DNA of 64,000 nt from Molanna angustata (lineage: Eukaryota > Arthropoda > Insecta > Trichoptera > Molannidae): contig OY754981.1 in NCBI GenBank assembly GCA_963576475.1, positions 26,760,132 to 26,824,131 on the forward strand. Direction: 5' to 3'. Under the pieces are notes generated by a model, which did not search any database, was not told where the DNA came from, and saw nothing but the letters and a program-made list of their open reading frames with translations. A program made the position numbers and the translations under genes. Each line of letters opens with the position of its first letter. The stretch's first letter is position 1. Shown here one piece after another: positions 10,273 to 22,802 of the stretch.

Positions 10273-11924
10273 TTTACTTTAATCTTTGTTCGAGAAACAC
10301 AGCCTTGTATGGATATTGCGTCGTACTCACTTTGTATTATGAAGAATAAACTAAAACAGGTATGTATCTAAAAAAAAACTATAAAAAAAAACCAAACTAA
10401 ACTATCCCTAAACACTTGATCTCGATTTCCTCTCTTTGTCCTTTCCCAATCATTTTTTTTGCTATGAAACTTTTTTACTTTCATCTTGGTGTGTTTTTTT
10501 TTTGTTTTTCGCACTCAATCTTATAATATATATTTTTGTCACAGGTTGGAAAAACTATCATTTCATGAAAAAAAAATTAATTACTAATTTAAGACCAACA
10601 CCAAATTTAAATTTTACTTATGAGGTCTCAAAAACGTTATTTTAATATATTTTTTTATAAAACCAAATGGGTTGTGCTACTTACGAATCTTTTCCGCGGG
10701 AATTCTGTACGATTCAACGCACCGTTTGGAATTGTACAGGATTTTTATCGTATTCTATAAAACGTCACCTATCACGTAATAAAAATCAATTGGAATCTTT
10801 AGTTTCATTTCATTCTTTTAGTTACCAACAAATTGAATCAATTTTATCTCTTCTTGCGCTACATATTATCGTATTTCATATTATCATATTTTTAGTGGTT
10901 AGTTTTATTCGTAAATGATATTAAAAGCAAACATTTTATTTTTGCTGGTATAATTATATTAAATTACATTTATTATTTTTTTATATACGCGTTAAGTACT
11001 GGCCATAGAATTAATTAAAAAAAATTAACACATTTCCATTTTTTTTATCCAGAGTTGCGTGGCCCGAAGGTCCTAGGATCGCCCCTGAGTCAACACAACA
11101 CATTAACACAAACGGCAACGAATGATTTTACAGATTTCTGTTTTACGAAAAATGATACAAAACGCGTTGACAAATAGAACAGCCTCTATTTTTTTCCCAC
11201 CGCAATGAAAAACTCGTCCGTGTAAAGTGCGCTAGTCTTACATAAAATGCGAGACAAAGACTGCTCTTGGCCGTCACTAGATAAAAACAATCTTTCGTAC
11301 GTTCGTTCCTAAACATGTAAATTTAATTTCTTTTTTAATTCATTCTCATCAACATAAGACAATCAATGCGGTAATTAAAATAAACATCAAGGGAAGATCA
11401 TAAAATAATGTGAAAAGGATCATCTCTGATAAAAAGAACCACAGATAGGTACATATTATAATGAATGGTTATTTCTTTTGTGCTTTATTGGCTGAGATAT
11501 CGAATAACATAGATCCGATTAAAGAACTACCGCCCTTCGGTTATTGGATATCGAAGAAGAGAAAGTCGACAAGTTGATGGGGAATTAGACGAATAAAGAT
11601 AACATAAGAGATAGCCAACATCTTAATTTTGATTGACTACCGAAAATTTATTACATAATTCGTGCCCGAGGTCAGAATTTGAATAAATTAAAATTAAGAA
11701 ATATTATATAATATGTGTGCGTTACATAGTATCGATGCAATAAAATAGTCGTAGAATATGTCTGGTGCACAACTTTGATATAATTTTGAAACAAACATTA
11801 AATCCCGCTTGTAAAACACCTAATCCCGCTTCCTCTAATTATCCTTTCTCAGTCCTTTTTTTTGCCATGAATTATTTTAATTTTATATTTGTTTAATATA
11901 TTTTTCTTTAATTAATTAATTTTA
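10273..11924. other. No assigned gene
   Basis: An 83-codon ATG frame on the plus strand (10667-10918, starting MGCATYESFP) has a hydrophobic C-terminal half. I recognise no family, there is no sign of splice sites or homologous copies, and chance is the likeliest explanation. The rest is AT-rich and blank. Confidence 0.4.
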
Positions 11925-12154
11925 ATTATTTTATTTTATTTTACATTACTTCTCGGGCAACTAACAGGTACTATGCCAAATATTAATTTAACACGCACCC
12001 AATAACAAGTTGCCACAATCTAGAGACTTACGATATTAATCGTCTCACAGATCCAGACTGAAAACACAATTAAAAACTGTGTCCACCGGGAATCGAACCC
12101 GGGACATTTGGATCAGCAGTCAGATACCTAATCGATTGAGCCACGAAGGCCGAC
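11925..12154 (-). mobile_element. SINE-1 (tRNA-derived), full-length copy
   Basis: On the minus strand: tRNA-like head starting GTCGGCC with the A-box region GTGGCTCAAT and B-box GGGTTCGATTCCC, body CAGTCTGGATCTGTGAGACG, then CAACTTGTTATTGGGTGCGTG, GTACCTGTTAGTTGCCCGAG and an AT-rich tail. It is collinear with the copy at 30480-30714. The tRNA part has diverged and is followed by a shared non-tRNA body, so it is not a tRNA gene. Confidence 0.88.
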
Positions 12155-12710
12155 AAGTTATTGCATATATTTACAATGACAACAATAAGTAGCTTACTGC
12201 TGCCCAACTAGGTTATCCTGGTTCTAGGGCTGTAGCAGTTTACAATTTTTAGTGACAATATGAATATGAGCTCATGTTCATGTAATTTTGTTTGCATCCA
12301 TAATTGGACGTTCAGCACTCATAATAATAACCAATATTATTTTCTTTTTATGAAAATTGTAAGCTGGATGTCTGTCGATGTACCCTTTTTAATAAATACA
12401 TAAATAAAATTAACAATTATGAACCAGATGATTGTTCCCGTTCCTTATTGTTTCTACTTTGATTTTTGCTATTTATATGATTGTTCTAAATATTATGTTG
12501 TTATATTTCGTCATCTGGTTGTTTTTAAGCCCATCATATGCAATATATTTGTTTATACCTATGTATTATAGACAAAAGGACAAATAGATATACATATAGT
12601 TATGTATTTCATTGATGAATGGAGTCAATATCATACATAATATTTATATCACGAACTATTTGTATTTGGATGATAATTACAGACTGAAATTTTGAATACT
12701 TGGATTCTCT
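12155..12710. other. No gene; probable retroposon 3' end
   Basis: The plus-strand segment about 12200-12415 ends AAGCTGGATGTCTGTCGATG ... AATAAATACATAAATAAAAT, which looks like a LINE 3' untranslated end. No coding part remains. Confidence 0.35.
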
Positions 12711-12718
12711 GAAAATAT

Positions 12719-12753
12719 CAAAGACCTTATATACCTACTAAAGTAGGTCTTTG
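12719..12753. mobile_element. Miniature 35-bp hairpin with 8-bp flanking duplication
   Basis: CAAAGACC at the left and GGTCTTTG at the right form terminal inverted repeats of a 35-bp unit. The unit is flanked on both sides by GAAAATAT (12711-12718 and 12754-12761), a perfect 8-bp direct repeat. A second unit with the same ends lies at 43215-43251 with a 7-of-8 flanking duplication. Eight-base duplications are typical of hAT transposition, so this may be an extremely reduced hAT-type MITE. That class is an inference. Confidence 0.65.
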
Positions 12754-12761
12754 GAAAATAT

Positions 12762-13380
12762 GTATAGGTGTATCGCATTGTTTTCCATTCATAATTATTG
12801 AGTACCTACCAATCTAAGCAATATTTTTCATCGTATATATAGAATCCTACATAATATATATCAGTTGCAAAGTTACGGTAAACAGATTATCTATGTGTGA
12901 CGAAAAATGACATCAAAAAACACGAATTAAAGTAAAATTTATTGTTTTAATAAATGTAGAATATGTTATACCTTTCTGAATACTTATTTTACAGGTTGTA
13001 ACTATAAATAAATATAAAAAATCTCTGCACAGCGAACGGCTATGTGTACCTACAATAAACACTTATTGAATACCTAGAACGAAAATAACGATAAACACAT
13101 TAAATTGTATGAGTTTACATGAAGTGATCAGTGAGATATTAGTAATATTAAACTCCACATACACATTATGTAAATTTTATACCTACAAATAGTTCAAACA
13201 CAAACAGTGGGTATAACACGAAACATAAGAAGTAATAAACGATATTCTTTTATAAAGATATTAGAGCCGACATTCCAACTACATAATACATAATAGGTAT
13301 ACATAAAGTTTCATCACTGTATCGTCCCAAAGAATTATACCTACATACACGTAATTATTAATGATTTTTATCAAATTTTT
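12762..13380. other. AT-rich stretch, no gene seen
   Basis: No gene or repeat recognised. Confidence 0.5.
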
Positions 13381-13381
13381 A

Positions 13382-13862
13382 CCCACCATACCATCACGCT
13401 ATTTCTCTATTTGGGGTAGGCAGAGAGAACCGAACGCCAGACTCCTCTCTCTTGACATACATTCCTCGCTTCATTCACGTCCATACATCGTCTCATACAC
13501 GCTCTTCTATTACTCTTACTTCTAACATCACCATCTTTCAAAATCCCATTGATGTGATCGTGCTAACTTTTTCTTGGCCGACCTCTACTTTTCGTTCCTC
13601 TTTTGTCAGCCTTGTATACTTTTTTTGTCAGACGGTCATCACTCATCCTTTCTATGTGGCCGAACCACCTTACTTATGTCTTACTTACGATGTTTCTTTC
13701 AATCATACATTCTCGTTTAATATCCTCATTTCTTATTCTATCATACATCGTTTTATCACACATTCGTCTTAGCGACCTCATTTCAACCGCGTTAATTCTA
13801 CTTTAATGCGTCTTCTGTCATGTCCATGTCTCACTAGCATACATTAGAGTCGGTGCGACGAT
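13382..13862 (-). pseudogene. LINE-A reverse transcriptase C-terminus, longest copy
   Basis: Minus-strand reading, with a few stops, gives ASETWTWT, then VEMRSLRRMCDKTMYDRIRN, KVRWFGHIERMSDDRLTKKV (one stop in place of the first residue), KSRGRPRK, then HDHINGILKDGDVRS, RRACMRRCMDVNEARNVC and WRSVLSAYPK. The order tyrosine-rich YGAETWT-like block, MLR block, WFGHIERM block and GRPRK.W block is the standard C-terminal architecture of RTE-like non-LTR polyproteins. This copy therefore identifies the shorter LINE-A pieces. The plus-strand open frames in this interval are shadows of it. The 3' end carries ATACCATCACG, the complement of the family's CGTGATGGTAT end. Confidence 0.88.
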
Positions 13863-14849
13863 ACCATTGACGAAATTTTTACGTTGATATTTAAAAAAAA
13901 GGAATCATTTTGTTACTTTCTCATCTATATGGAAAAATACGTGATATCAGGTTGATTTATACTTATTTAAATATTATTGCTTCTAAGTTAGCATACAAGT
14001 GCTATTTCAAATTATAATTGTAAACTCCAGAAGCACTCCAGGGTAAACCTTGCAGTATGCACCTGAGCAACAGCCTTTTTACTGTATGATATTGTTCAGA
14101 CATATAAACCTGTTTTTTTTTTTTTAATTGTAATGAAACCTGTGTGAAGATTTTCAAAAACGAGTTAATACAGAATTAAAAAAAAATTAAATCAATAAGA
14201 AAATAAATTGATTTTTATCAAGGATCAATATGCGTATTGTTAGATGTAATGTGAGTAATTTTTATTTTATGGTTAACAAATCATCTGATGGCTAAGTCAA
14301 TATCTGGCTTGAAATTACACGCATCGACGGCGTGTCTTTTGCATTGCAACATTTGCGTTTTTTTATTACCGTCGATGACATTGCAAAAAATGGCGATTTG
14401 GAATCAATGAATCGGTGGCATTTTTATTTTTGGAAATCGATAATCGTTCTGGCAGCTGAGATTTCATGCTTCCATTGGCAAATTATTTGGCGAGGATTAA
14501 AAATATTATTATTATTATTTGTAAAACAAGTTTCGAAATCCAGTTTTGTCACTTAGCGCATTTTCTCTCTCTTTCTTTAAACTTCTTGCAAAGTCGGTTA
14601 AAATTTCGTATTTATAAATAAATTCATGTAGGTACACACGTCATGATGCAACCAGACATTACAAATTAAAATGCCTCTGGACATACTCGTACGAAACAAA
14701 TATTATTTGCACGAATAAAATAAATAGGTACCTAATTTATTTAAAACTATTGTAATTTTGGAATATTGAGATAAGATTGATTGCTCAATTTCATTACTTT
14801 CAAAACATCTGTCGTGCATTCAACTCTATAAGAATAATAGATATAGGAA
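13863..14849. other. No assigned gene
   Basis: A plus-strand frame at 14332-14556 (about 80 codons if read from the preceding stop; contains DDIAKNGDLESMNRWHF) is open but unrecognised, and it runs into ATT repeats. No supporting splice sites or relatives were seen. Confidence 0.4.
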
Positions 14850-15143
14850 TGCGGACATCAGACGAGAATGCAAGATTGCTTGATGCAAGATGCACCTGAC
14901 CAAGAAAGTATAAAAGGCTGAAAAGAGTGGAATGAGAGGTCGTGGCCGCCCGAGAAAGAGTTGACATGATCATATAAATGAGATTTTGAAAGAAGGTAAT
15001 ATACGAAATCAGAATAATAGGAGAGCATGCATGACGCGATGCATGGATGTAAATGAGGCAAAACATGTATGTCAAGATAGAGGTGTCTGGCGTTCGGTCC
15101 TCTCTGCCTACCCCAAGTAGGGATACGGCGTGATAGTATATAT
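14850..15143 (+). pseudogene. LINE-A tail
   Basis: The plus strand encodes, with stops, GRGRPRKS, HDHINEILKEGN, RRACMTRCMDVNEAKHVCQD and WRSVLSAYPK, followed by GGCGTGATAGTATATATAT. It is the same C-terminal block as at 7030-7270, more decayed. The 5' end near 14850 is only where similarity fades. The minus-strand open frames here are shadows. Confidence 0.82.
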
Positions 15144-17929
15144 ATCATTTATTATTGCTTCTTATTTCTTGATTTGCTGCAATTTACTTTTATTTAAATA
15201 ATCTGTGCAAATGAATTGTTTATAATTGTAAAAGGCTTGCAGCAATATATACAAATTAATAAATAAATATTCAAAGTTATATATTACTATATTTTGGGTG
15301 TTTTTGTGGAATATATTTTTTATATTATCTTCTAAATAGTTATACATATAGCTTATTTACAGTTATTTCTCTAAATATTGATCCTTTGATTTTAACGTCG
15401 CTTTATAAATGTGACACGCTTCTCGCTTTCCATCTAATTAATACATTCCTATTTACTTTTTCAGAGTAAATAGTATGTTTTTGTTTTTTCAATATATATT
15501 TCTTTCGGTCTTACGACTTGACTGATAATCCGAAGGTAAGCCAGTTTTGGCAATTTAAAAAGTAAGTCTAGTCGCAAATAGTATGTTAAACTGTTTCAGT
15601 TTATCTATGGAGTATTTCACGACATTCTTTTAAATGTCTATTATATTCTTATATCAATTGTTTCGATGTGTGTTTCCCAAAAAATAACATTAGTCAAAAT
15701 CGAATTCTTAATATTATTTATATACAATCTATGTAGTTTAGTCGTTCCAGATTTACAAACGAATTTGGTAATAATCAAGTCTTGCAAATATAAGCTAGTT
15801 ATTGGTATTCAAACACCATGATCGGAATGCTAAAAATAAGACTAAGACAACCCCGGTTTCAGTCTCGCATTTGCACATCACTAAACGTTTTTAGTGCAAA
15901 GTGTTTATTGATTTATTTATTGCATTTTGACATGAAGTGTACCTCCTAAACTGAGTTAAACAGAGAGGCTAAATCGAGCAGAGTGACGCAAGAGATGCAT
16001 CGCTTTGGTGTAAACCAATCCACAAGATTGAAACTAAAGAAGAAGATATTATAGGTACACAATTTAAATATAAAATTTATAGAATACATCCTCCCATATT
16101 GTGCGCTGCGGTTCCAAACACAAAACAGAACACGCAATATGCGGTAGTTCACAACCTATAGATGTGTTCATCTATTTACATACACGCCTTTCTCACCGTG
16201 CTTTATTGCCAATCAATCACCAATCAAACAAATAATATGGTATCACCATAAAACACACCCCCCACTAAGGTGTGATAAAACAGAGACTTCACACGAAGAT
16301 CTTCAAGATTCGATTGAAGTTCAGAGATGAGTACCTACCCACCAAAATCAATTTCATTTGTGTTTTAACGGGCGAGTTTAATTTTGATTAATGGAAATAT
16401 AAAAACCGATAAACAAAACGACGCGTTTGTGTGAGTGAGAAATCTCAAAGCATGACATGATGTAGGTCCATCTTAACCCGATCTTAACCTTATAAATTGT
16501 GTTACTAAGCACGCAACTTTATATCAATAACATCAGTACCACATATTTTTTCAATGGACCCAAAAAACCGTTAATATTTATTTATTTTAATTCTTTACAC
16601 ATAGAATTAAGTCTTTACACTTGTTTTTTTTTTAATTTTTAATGTGCGACCGACACCCGCTTCACTGGGAACATACCCGTGTCGGAGCGAGTACCAAATG
16701 ACATTTATTAATTAGATTGTCACATCACAATTGTACCTTAAAAATAACTCATAAAATTCCTAATAAATTTCAAGTTGCAGGTTATCATCAGCAATAATAT
16801 AAAAACACAACAATTGTCACTATGTCACTGGCATGTCCATAGATAAAGGCGACAAGTGGCGGGAACATGATAAAACAACAAAAAAAAAGTATATAGGTTG
16901 GCATCACTTATGATAGAGTAACGTTCGCTTTACAGCTAGCGGGACCCTCTTAAAAGATCCATTTTTTTATATAAAATCTGAACACTTTATACTTTATGGT
17001 GTTCCTTATTTCAGTTGGCAGCATGTGTTGAATAGTCGAGGTGCCAAGTACAGGTGACTTTTTTGTCCATAAGTTGATGACTTTCTGGGAATAAATTTAA
17101 AGTTTTCTGCAGTCGACCTTTTATTTTTTATAAGTCACAAAAATAAATCTTAACAAAAAAGTACAAAGAATTAATTAGCTAAAAGTTAAAATAAACTATA
17201 CACATATTTATAAATAATAATACATTACTTTTTATCCGTCAAATTTAATTTTTAGGTCATTAACCTAGATTTTAAGATTTTACAAACTAGTGTAAATTTT
17301 TTTGGGTCCGTTCTTCCGAAGAAGCGCACTACGCAGCATTGGAGAGGGTTTGCAATCTGCTCAAGAAAATATGAATTCGGATCTAAAAAAGACCCAGGTT
17401 GTAAGAAGATGGAAACACAGAATTCGGAGGATACAAACCTACATTCCTACATAATATATGATTCGTTATTGATAAAAATATTTGCACAAGGTTTTATATC
17501 AAAAATGTTCAATCTATATAAAAAGATTCTATATTTCAAATGTTTGTAATTATCCATTTAGAAACTATACTTGATGATATATGTTTGTAGTATTGTTAAT
17601 TTCATGCAATTTTATTACATTTTGAACTAACAAGACAGCTAAATTATTGCAGAAATGTCAATTGATAATTACAATAAAGAATGCAGACCCTTTCATACAA
17701 TATTAGCTCTCTGTGTGTCGCATATAATGTATTTAGCAGTCTAAAATATTCGCGTGTTTGCTTCTAGTTTTCCTTGCTTTATTTTTGGTAGGTACCTACA
17801 ATTATTCCAATAAGCGTCTACGGTTGGGTTGAAATCCTCAAACTTTCACCAATTGTTACTAATTTTCCAGCACTTTCAGCAAAGTAAAATATTAATAACA
17901 TCGATGTATATCCCACAATGTGGAGTAAC
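15144..17929. other. Long stretch without recognised gene
   Basis: AT-rich. At 15945-16060 the plus strand ends in AAAGAAGAAGATATT after a short arginine-rich frame, resembling the GAA-rich tails that follow LINE stops, but too little remains to assign. At about 16650-16685, CCGACAC and GTGTCGG form short inverted ends. No host exon could be supported. Confidence 0.4.
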
Positions 17930-18006
17930 CAGCGACCCATGTGTGGGTGTGCATTCCCACATAAAAGGAAGTGTGAATCCCCGCACACTAATATGCTAAT
18001 CTTATA
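17930..18006 (-). repeat. Repeat B (SINE-like), fragment
   Basis: Contains CACAATGTGGAGTAACCAGCG ... GGGTGTGCATTCCCAC ... AAAAGGAAG, collinear with the better copies at 28711, 49066 and 58008. It is the shortest of the five members. Confidence 0.7.
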
Positions 18007-18289
18007 AATAAACAAATTTACTGACACTGGAAAAAAAACATTTTTTCTTAGTAGGTAATCATTATGAATTTCCGCAATGTCTGTAAAAACTATCGAAAAT
18101 TGAACCCTTAACAAATTGTAGGGTTAAGTTCAATATTCAAAAACTGTACCTTGAAAATATATTTATGTTGTAAATATTCAGTTAAAATAAATTAACAATG
18201 TTGGTCGTAAAATGGTTGAACGCTTTTGGATACCGATGGTATTCACATCATATAGACACATCGTACGTTGTGATGAGCGCAAAAGTCTT

Positions 18290-18410
18290 GCAGTCTTGGT
18301 ATTGAGAGAATTGGAAGACCAAGACCGCATGTATAAATGCAAGACTAAGACCAAGACCAAGAGTCTTGTAAGACTTAATGCAAGAGTCTTACGGTCTCGC
18401 AAAATTTATA
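18290..18410. repeat. AAGAC/CAAGAC-rich block
   Basis: Repeated GACCAAGACC and AGTCTTG / CAAGACT words in both orientations, with internal symmetry around AGAGTCTTGTAAGACT. A related short block (CAAGACTAAGACCAACACC) lies at 19459-19483. The pair could be subterminal repeats of a DNA transposon about 1.2 kb long, but no ends were identified. Confidence 0.35.
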
Positions 18411-21133
18411 TTTACTTTTTACTAAAAAGAAAGCAATTTAGTACGTAGGTAGGTACCTACTATCGACATAATACCATAAAGTTGTATTTTTAGCTATTAA
18501 AAAAAAGTAAAAAAAAAAATTGATAAATTTAAATAAATAATATTTTTTTTATAAAAAAAAAAATAAAAAAAATGGTTGTAAATGTTAAAAGACTTGCAAG
18601 AACAGCGGCCTTCATCTCCACTGCAAATAATATGATCTACTTAATACGATCCGATTCGCTAAGAACCTACCTTTGTAAAGTATAATGTTTCTATTATAAT
18701 ATTTTTTGTTTCTATTATTTGTTAACACGTGAAAATCTATAACTGGTGTATGTTTTAATTGTTCTTTCTTTTGTATTTTATCGTTTGTATGTACCTAACT
18801 GTTGGTTTTTCAGTGCATTAATAAAATAAAAATAAATAAAATAATAATGCGGTAGGAAGGTATATTTTAAGAGGACATATAACGCTAAACTTACATATTG
18901 ACTAAAAACATGATATATTAAAACCGCCCAATGCACTTCGAAGTTATGCGTTAGTTAGGGTAACTATGGCGTGCGTTAAAAATGGTTTATTCGTGATTTA
19001 AACTATCGGAAACTCCAAATTTGTTGATTTTTGCATTTTAAGAACAAACCTTAGTTGAAATTAAAAAAACCTTCTCAGTCATTCACTTTGATTTTATGCA
19101 CTTTTTAAGCATATAAAAAATTTATTTCTCTACGACACATAGTTATGGAGTAATTATTAAAAAATGCTGTAAAAAGGGATATTTTTAATATTTTATATGG
19201 GAATTTAGGCTGAATTTTAAAATTGTGTGAATTCACTAGAGAAATGTTAAAAAGACTATTTTTTCTAGAAACACACTGTTTAACATATTTGAGGGATTTT
19301 ATTTGAAATTGAAGTGTTTTGATTATATGGCCCCTTAACCGTAATAGTCGATAATTTGAATGTACGCAGGCGACAGGAAGGTAAGTTCTTAATGAATATT
19401 CGAAATTGGAATCGGATTCGAGTTTCAAGAGTAAGGCTACTGGACTCGATCGAGTATGCAAGACTAAGACCAACACCACAGCTGTAGATGCAGTATTTTC
19501 TCAGCACTAATCGTACGAGTATTATTATAGGTACGTGTTGAGCTATTCACAGAAGTACCTACTCACTGTTTTATTACCGCACAATAATAATTCCAAAGTA
19601 TTGTGTGAATATATCAATAGTGGAGATCATTGAAAACAAATTGAAGCTAGTCAATAAATTATCAATTAGCTTACTATTCTATAGGTTAGTTACATACATA
19701 CATGCAAAGTTACATTACAATTTATTATCGAAGAGACAAGCGGAATTATGATGTAACAATAATAAATTAACCTATGAACTAAATAAATACATATTTCTAT
19801 AACTGAAAATTATCCTGTAAGGAGATACATATATGAGGATGCGTACGTATTAGGTATTTACCATGCACTTTGTAGTTCAAAAAACTGCAAAAAATACTCT
19901 TTCATAGTAATATATTGTGGTATCTATGTGAATTGGTTATGGATGAAAATAACAACAGTGTGTTAAAGAGATTGATGCATAGTAGGTATAAATGGTTCGT
20001 AAGTTGGTAAGCGGACATTCCGATATAGGCTATATAGGTAGCATGTTAGATACATTTATAATAATATATTGTAAATAGAGATAGTTTGTGTTACACGTCG
20101 TTAATTATTTGGTGTTTCATCCCCCCATATGAGAAGACCTGCCCCTATACACCACATAATATAAATAGATATATTAAAAAAAATATAAGTAATAACAATA
20201 ATGAGTTTATTGTAGAATGCAAGATACGTCTACAAAAAATATCAAAGAAACATACACAAAAACACATACACATATAAATATTAAATATTACAAAAATACT
20301 ATTTCTGATAGGTAGGTATCTAAAGTTACTCAAGTAGATGATATTTCAAAATGATTTTTATAGGTATCCCCAAATCTAACAGAACACAAATAATGTAAAA
20401 CAATAATGAATCAATTAAAATAGATAAAAGATTTTAAAAAATTCGAACAAAAATAATAAAATCATAGACTAGTTTCAAGATGTTTAGATAGGTTGAAGAA
20501 ATATTAACCCGAGTAGTTACTTCAGCTATCATGCTAACTGAATGATATAATGTTTTCTATTTGTTTGCGAATTATTTTTTCAGTTGCGTGATTTTAAAAA
20601 ATTTAAAAAAAGCTGTGGCTTTATGTGGCCGGACAGCGGACAAATGGCCGAGAAGCCGCAAAATGGCCATAATGTGGCAAATGGACCGTGGCAGCGCCCA
20701 GGGGCGAAGTTCTTAGTTATTCATATTATCAGGAAAGTAAAACTTCATACTCTTTGACAATCCCAACAATAGGAACATAACGTGGTGGTAGGTATATATG
20801 TAATCTTGTTCTTGCATAACATTGCATCCATGTGATAGGCACTTTGATAGTACATAGCTATACTTTAATTGATTAGTAATACGCAATAATCTATAACCGT
20901 ATCTATAGAAACACAACGTTATTGGCAATTCGAGCCAATTAAAGGACATAATATTATACACCGAGACGTAATAATTTGAAAATAATTTAGTCTAGGCATT
21001 GGTTGCTTGTTTATCGTTTTGCATGTCCATAGACGAGAGACGACTCGTCTACATATATTAAGGTTGACAAGACTGAACTTCATAGATATTATTTATGAGA
21101 CTAGATGCCGACCGGCGCTGATAAATTTATTTA
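18411..21133. other. Long stretch without recognised gene
   Basis: A retroposon-like 3' tail ends near 18840 (ATAAAATAAAAATAAATAAAA). A GC-rich patch at 20618-20712 carries repeated TGGCC words and GCCCAGGGGCGAAG and resembles the end of a DNA transposon, not identified. Several open frames (18178-18448, 19105-19507, 20713-20961) lack any recognisable similarity. Confidence 0.4.
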
Positions 21134-21284
21134 GAATTGTTTAAATAATTTATTACACATTTACATCTGCAGTCGAACGCAGTCCATAATTGTCTGCAGT
21201 CGAAGCTAATTGAAGTGCAATAATCATTATTGAAACGCATGACAGTGACGAATCTTTTCCGAATTCAAATTATTTAAACAATTC
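21134..21284. repeat. 18-bp perfect inverted repeat, 151-bp span
   Basis: GAATTGTTTAAATAATTT at 21134-21151 is repeated in inverse at 21267-21284. Inside are two copies of CTGCAGTCGAA. It may be a small MITE, or coincidental in AT-rich DNA; no flanking duplication was found. Confidence 0.4.
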
Positions 21285-21347
21285 AAATTATTTAAATGTT
21301 ATTATTTAAAAAAAAAACAATCTTCTTTTTCTTTGCCTTATCCCACT

Positions 21348-22802
21348 TTAGGTAGGGTCGGCTCTCCTAATCCTTTGGCGCCACGATGATCTGTCCTGTA
21401 TTGTCGGGGTTGGGATGTGGGCTTTATCCATGAGCTTCCTCATATTGCCCCACCACGTGGATATTGAACGTCCCTTTCCTTTTCTGCTTTCTGGGAGTGC
21501 TAGAGCAATTTGCACCACATGATCGTTTTGCCTCCTCATTACATGTCCATACCATCTGAGTCGGCTTTCTGTAAGTTTTTCTGGTATGGGGGCTACTCCA
21601 AAGCTTCCTCTTATTAATTCATTACGAATTTTATCTAGCTTCGTCACCCCACCTGCCCACCTTAGCATTTTCATTTCATTGACATGTAGTTTTTGTTCAT
21701 GTGTGCCTTTAACTGTCCAGCACTCCGCACCATATGTCATTGCAGGTCTCACCGCTGTCTTGTAGACCTTGCCCTTAGTTTTGATTGGCATACGTGGATC
21801 ACACAGCACGCCCGTTAGAGTTCTCCATTTACTCCAAGCCACGTTTACCCTATGGGAGACGTCAGCATCCACACTGGCATCCGCTGAGAGAACCGACCCT
21901 AAGTATTTGAAGATTGACACCTTGGGTACAACAGTGCCATCCGGGAAGCACACCGTCGCTGCGCCTGACGTTCCACTGTAGTTGCATTCCATGAAATCCG
22001 TCTTTGTCTTGCTAATGCGCAATCCAAATCTCTCGAGTGCTTCAGTCCATTTCGATAGGGCCACTTGCAGTTGGCATGCGCTATTTGATATCAGGACGAT
22101 GTCATCAGCATATAACAGACTCCAGGGCAGGGGTGACTGTACATCTTTTGTGAGATAATCCATTACCATGTTGAATAAAAGCGGGCTAAGTGCCGATCCC
22201 TGATGTACGCCAACATTGACCTCAAACCAACTGCTTAGGCCTGCCAAACTTTTGACTCTAGTGCGGATATTGTTGTACATGTCTTGCACAAGGTGTATGT
22301 ACTGCTCCGGTATGTTCCGCGCTCTCATAACCTGCCATACTAATCTTCGAGGTACTCGGTCGAACGCTTTTTCTAGGTCTATGAATACTAAGTATAGGTT
22401 TTCTTTATTCAGTCTATGCTTCTCCATAACGATCCTGACCGCTTGTATTGCATCTGAGGTTGATTTAGATGGGGTGAATCCAAACTGATTTGGTGTTATA
22501 ATTGCAAGTTGCTGTAGTCGCCTGTTTATGATTCTCTCCCAAATTTTCAGAGTATGAGATGTAAGTTTAATGCCTCTGTAGTTTCCACACTGTGCGACAT
22601 CTCCTTTATTTTTGTAGAATGGTAAAAGGTGGCTGTGGCGCCATGATTCTGGAATGAGTTTTGTCTTCATAATAATGTTAAACAGCTTTGCTAACCATAT
22701 TATAGCCAAAGGTCCCGGTATCTTCCAGATTTCAGCCGGTATTTCATCAGGTCCCACGGCCTTATGGTTTTTCATACACAGCATTTTTAACTTCCTCGAC
22801 AT
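21348..22802 (-). pseudogene. Reverse transcriptase ORF of the RTE element
   Basis: Open frame of 484 codons giving the reverse transcriptase part of the polyprotein. Visible blocks are NHKAVGPDEIPAEIWK, SWRHSHLLPFYKNKGD, NYRGIKL, FGFTPSKSTSDAI, FIDLEKAFDRVPR (first catalytic aspartate), GVHQGSALSPLLFNMVMD, LLYADDIVLIS (the YADD pair), FKYLGSVLS, then the tail TYGAECWTV, MKMLRWAGGV and LRWYGHVMRR before the stop at RRADPT. All catalytic aspartates are present. The first methionine is not the true start: the natural frame continues from the upstream endonuclease ORF, overlapping by 41 bases in another frame, so a single-base indel near 22765-22795 has broken the polyprotein. Such enzymes copy the element RNA into nicked chromosomal DNA. 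This copy should be inactive as a whole element because its 5' part is missing. Confidence 0.93.
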
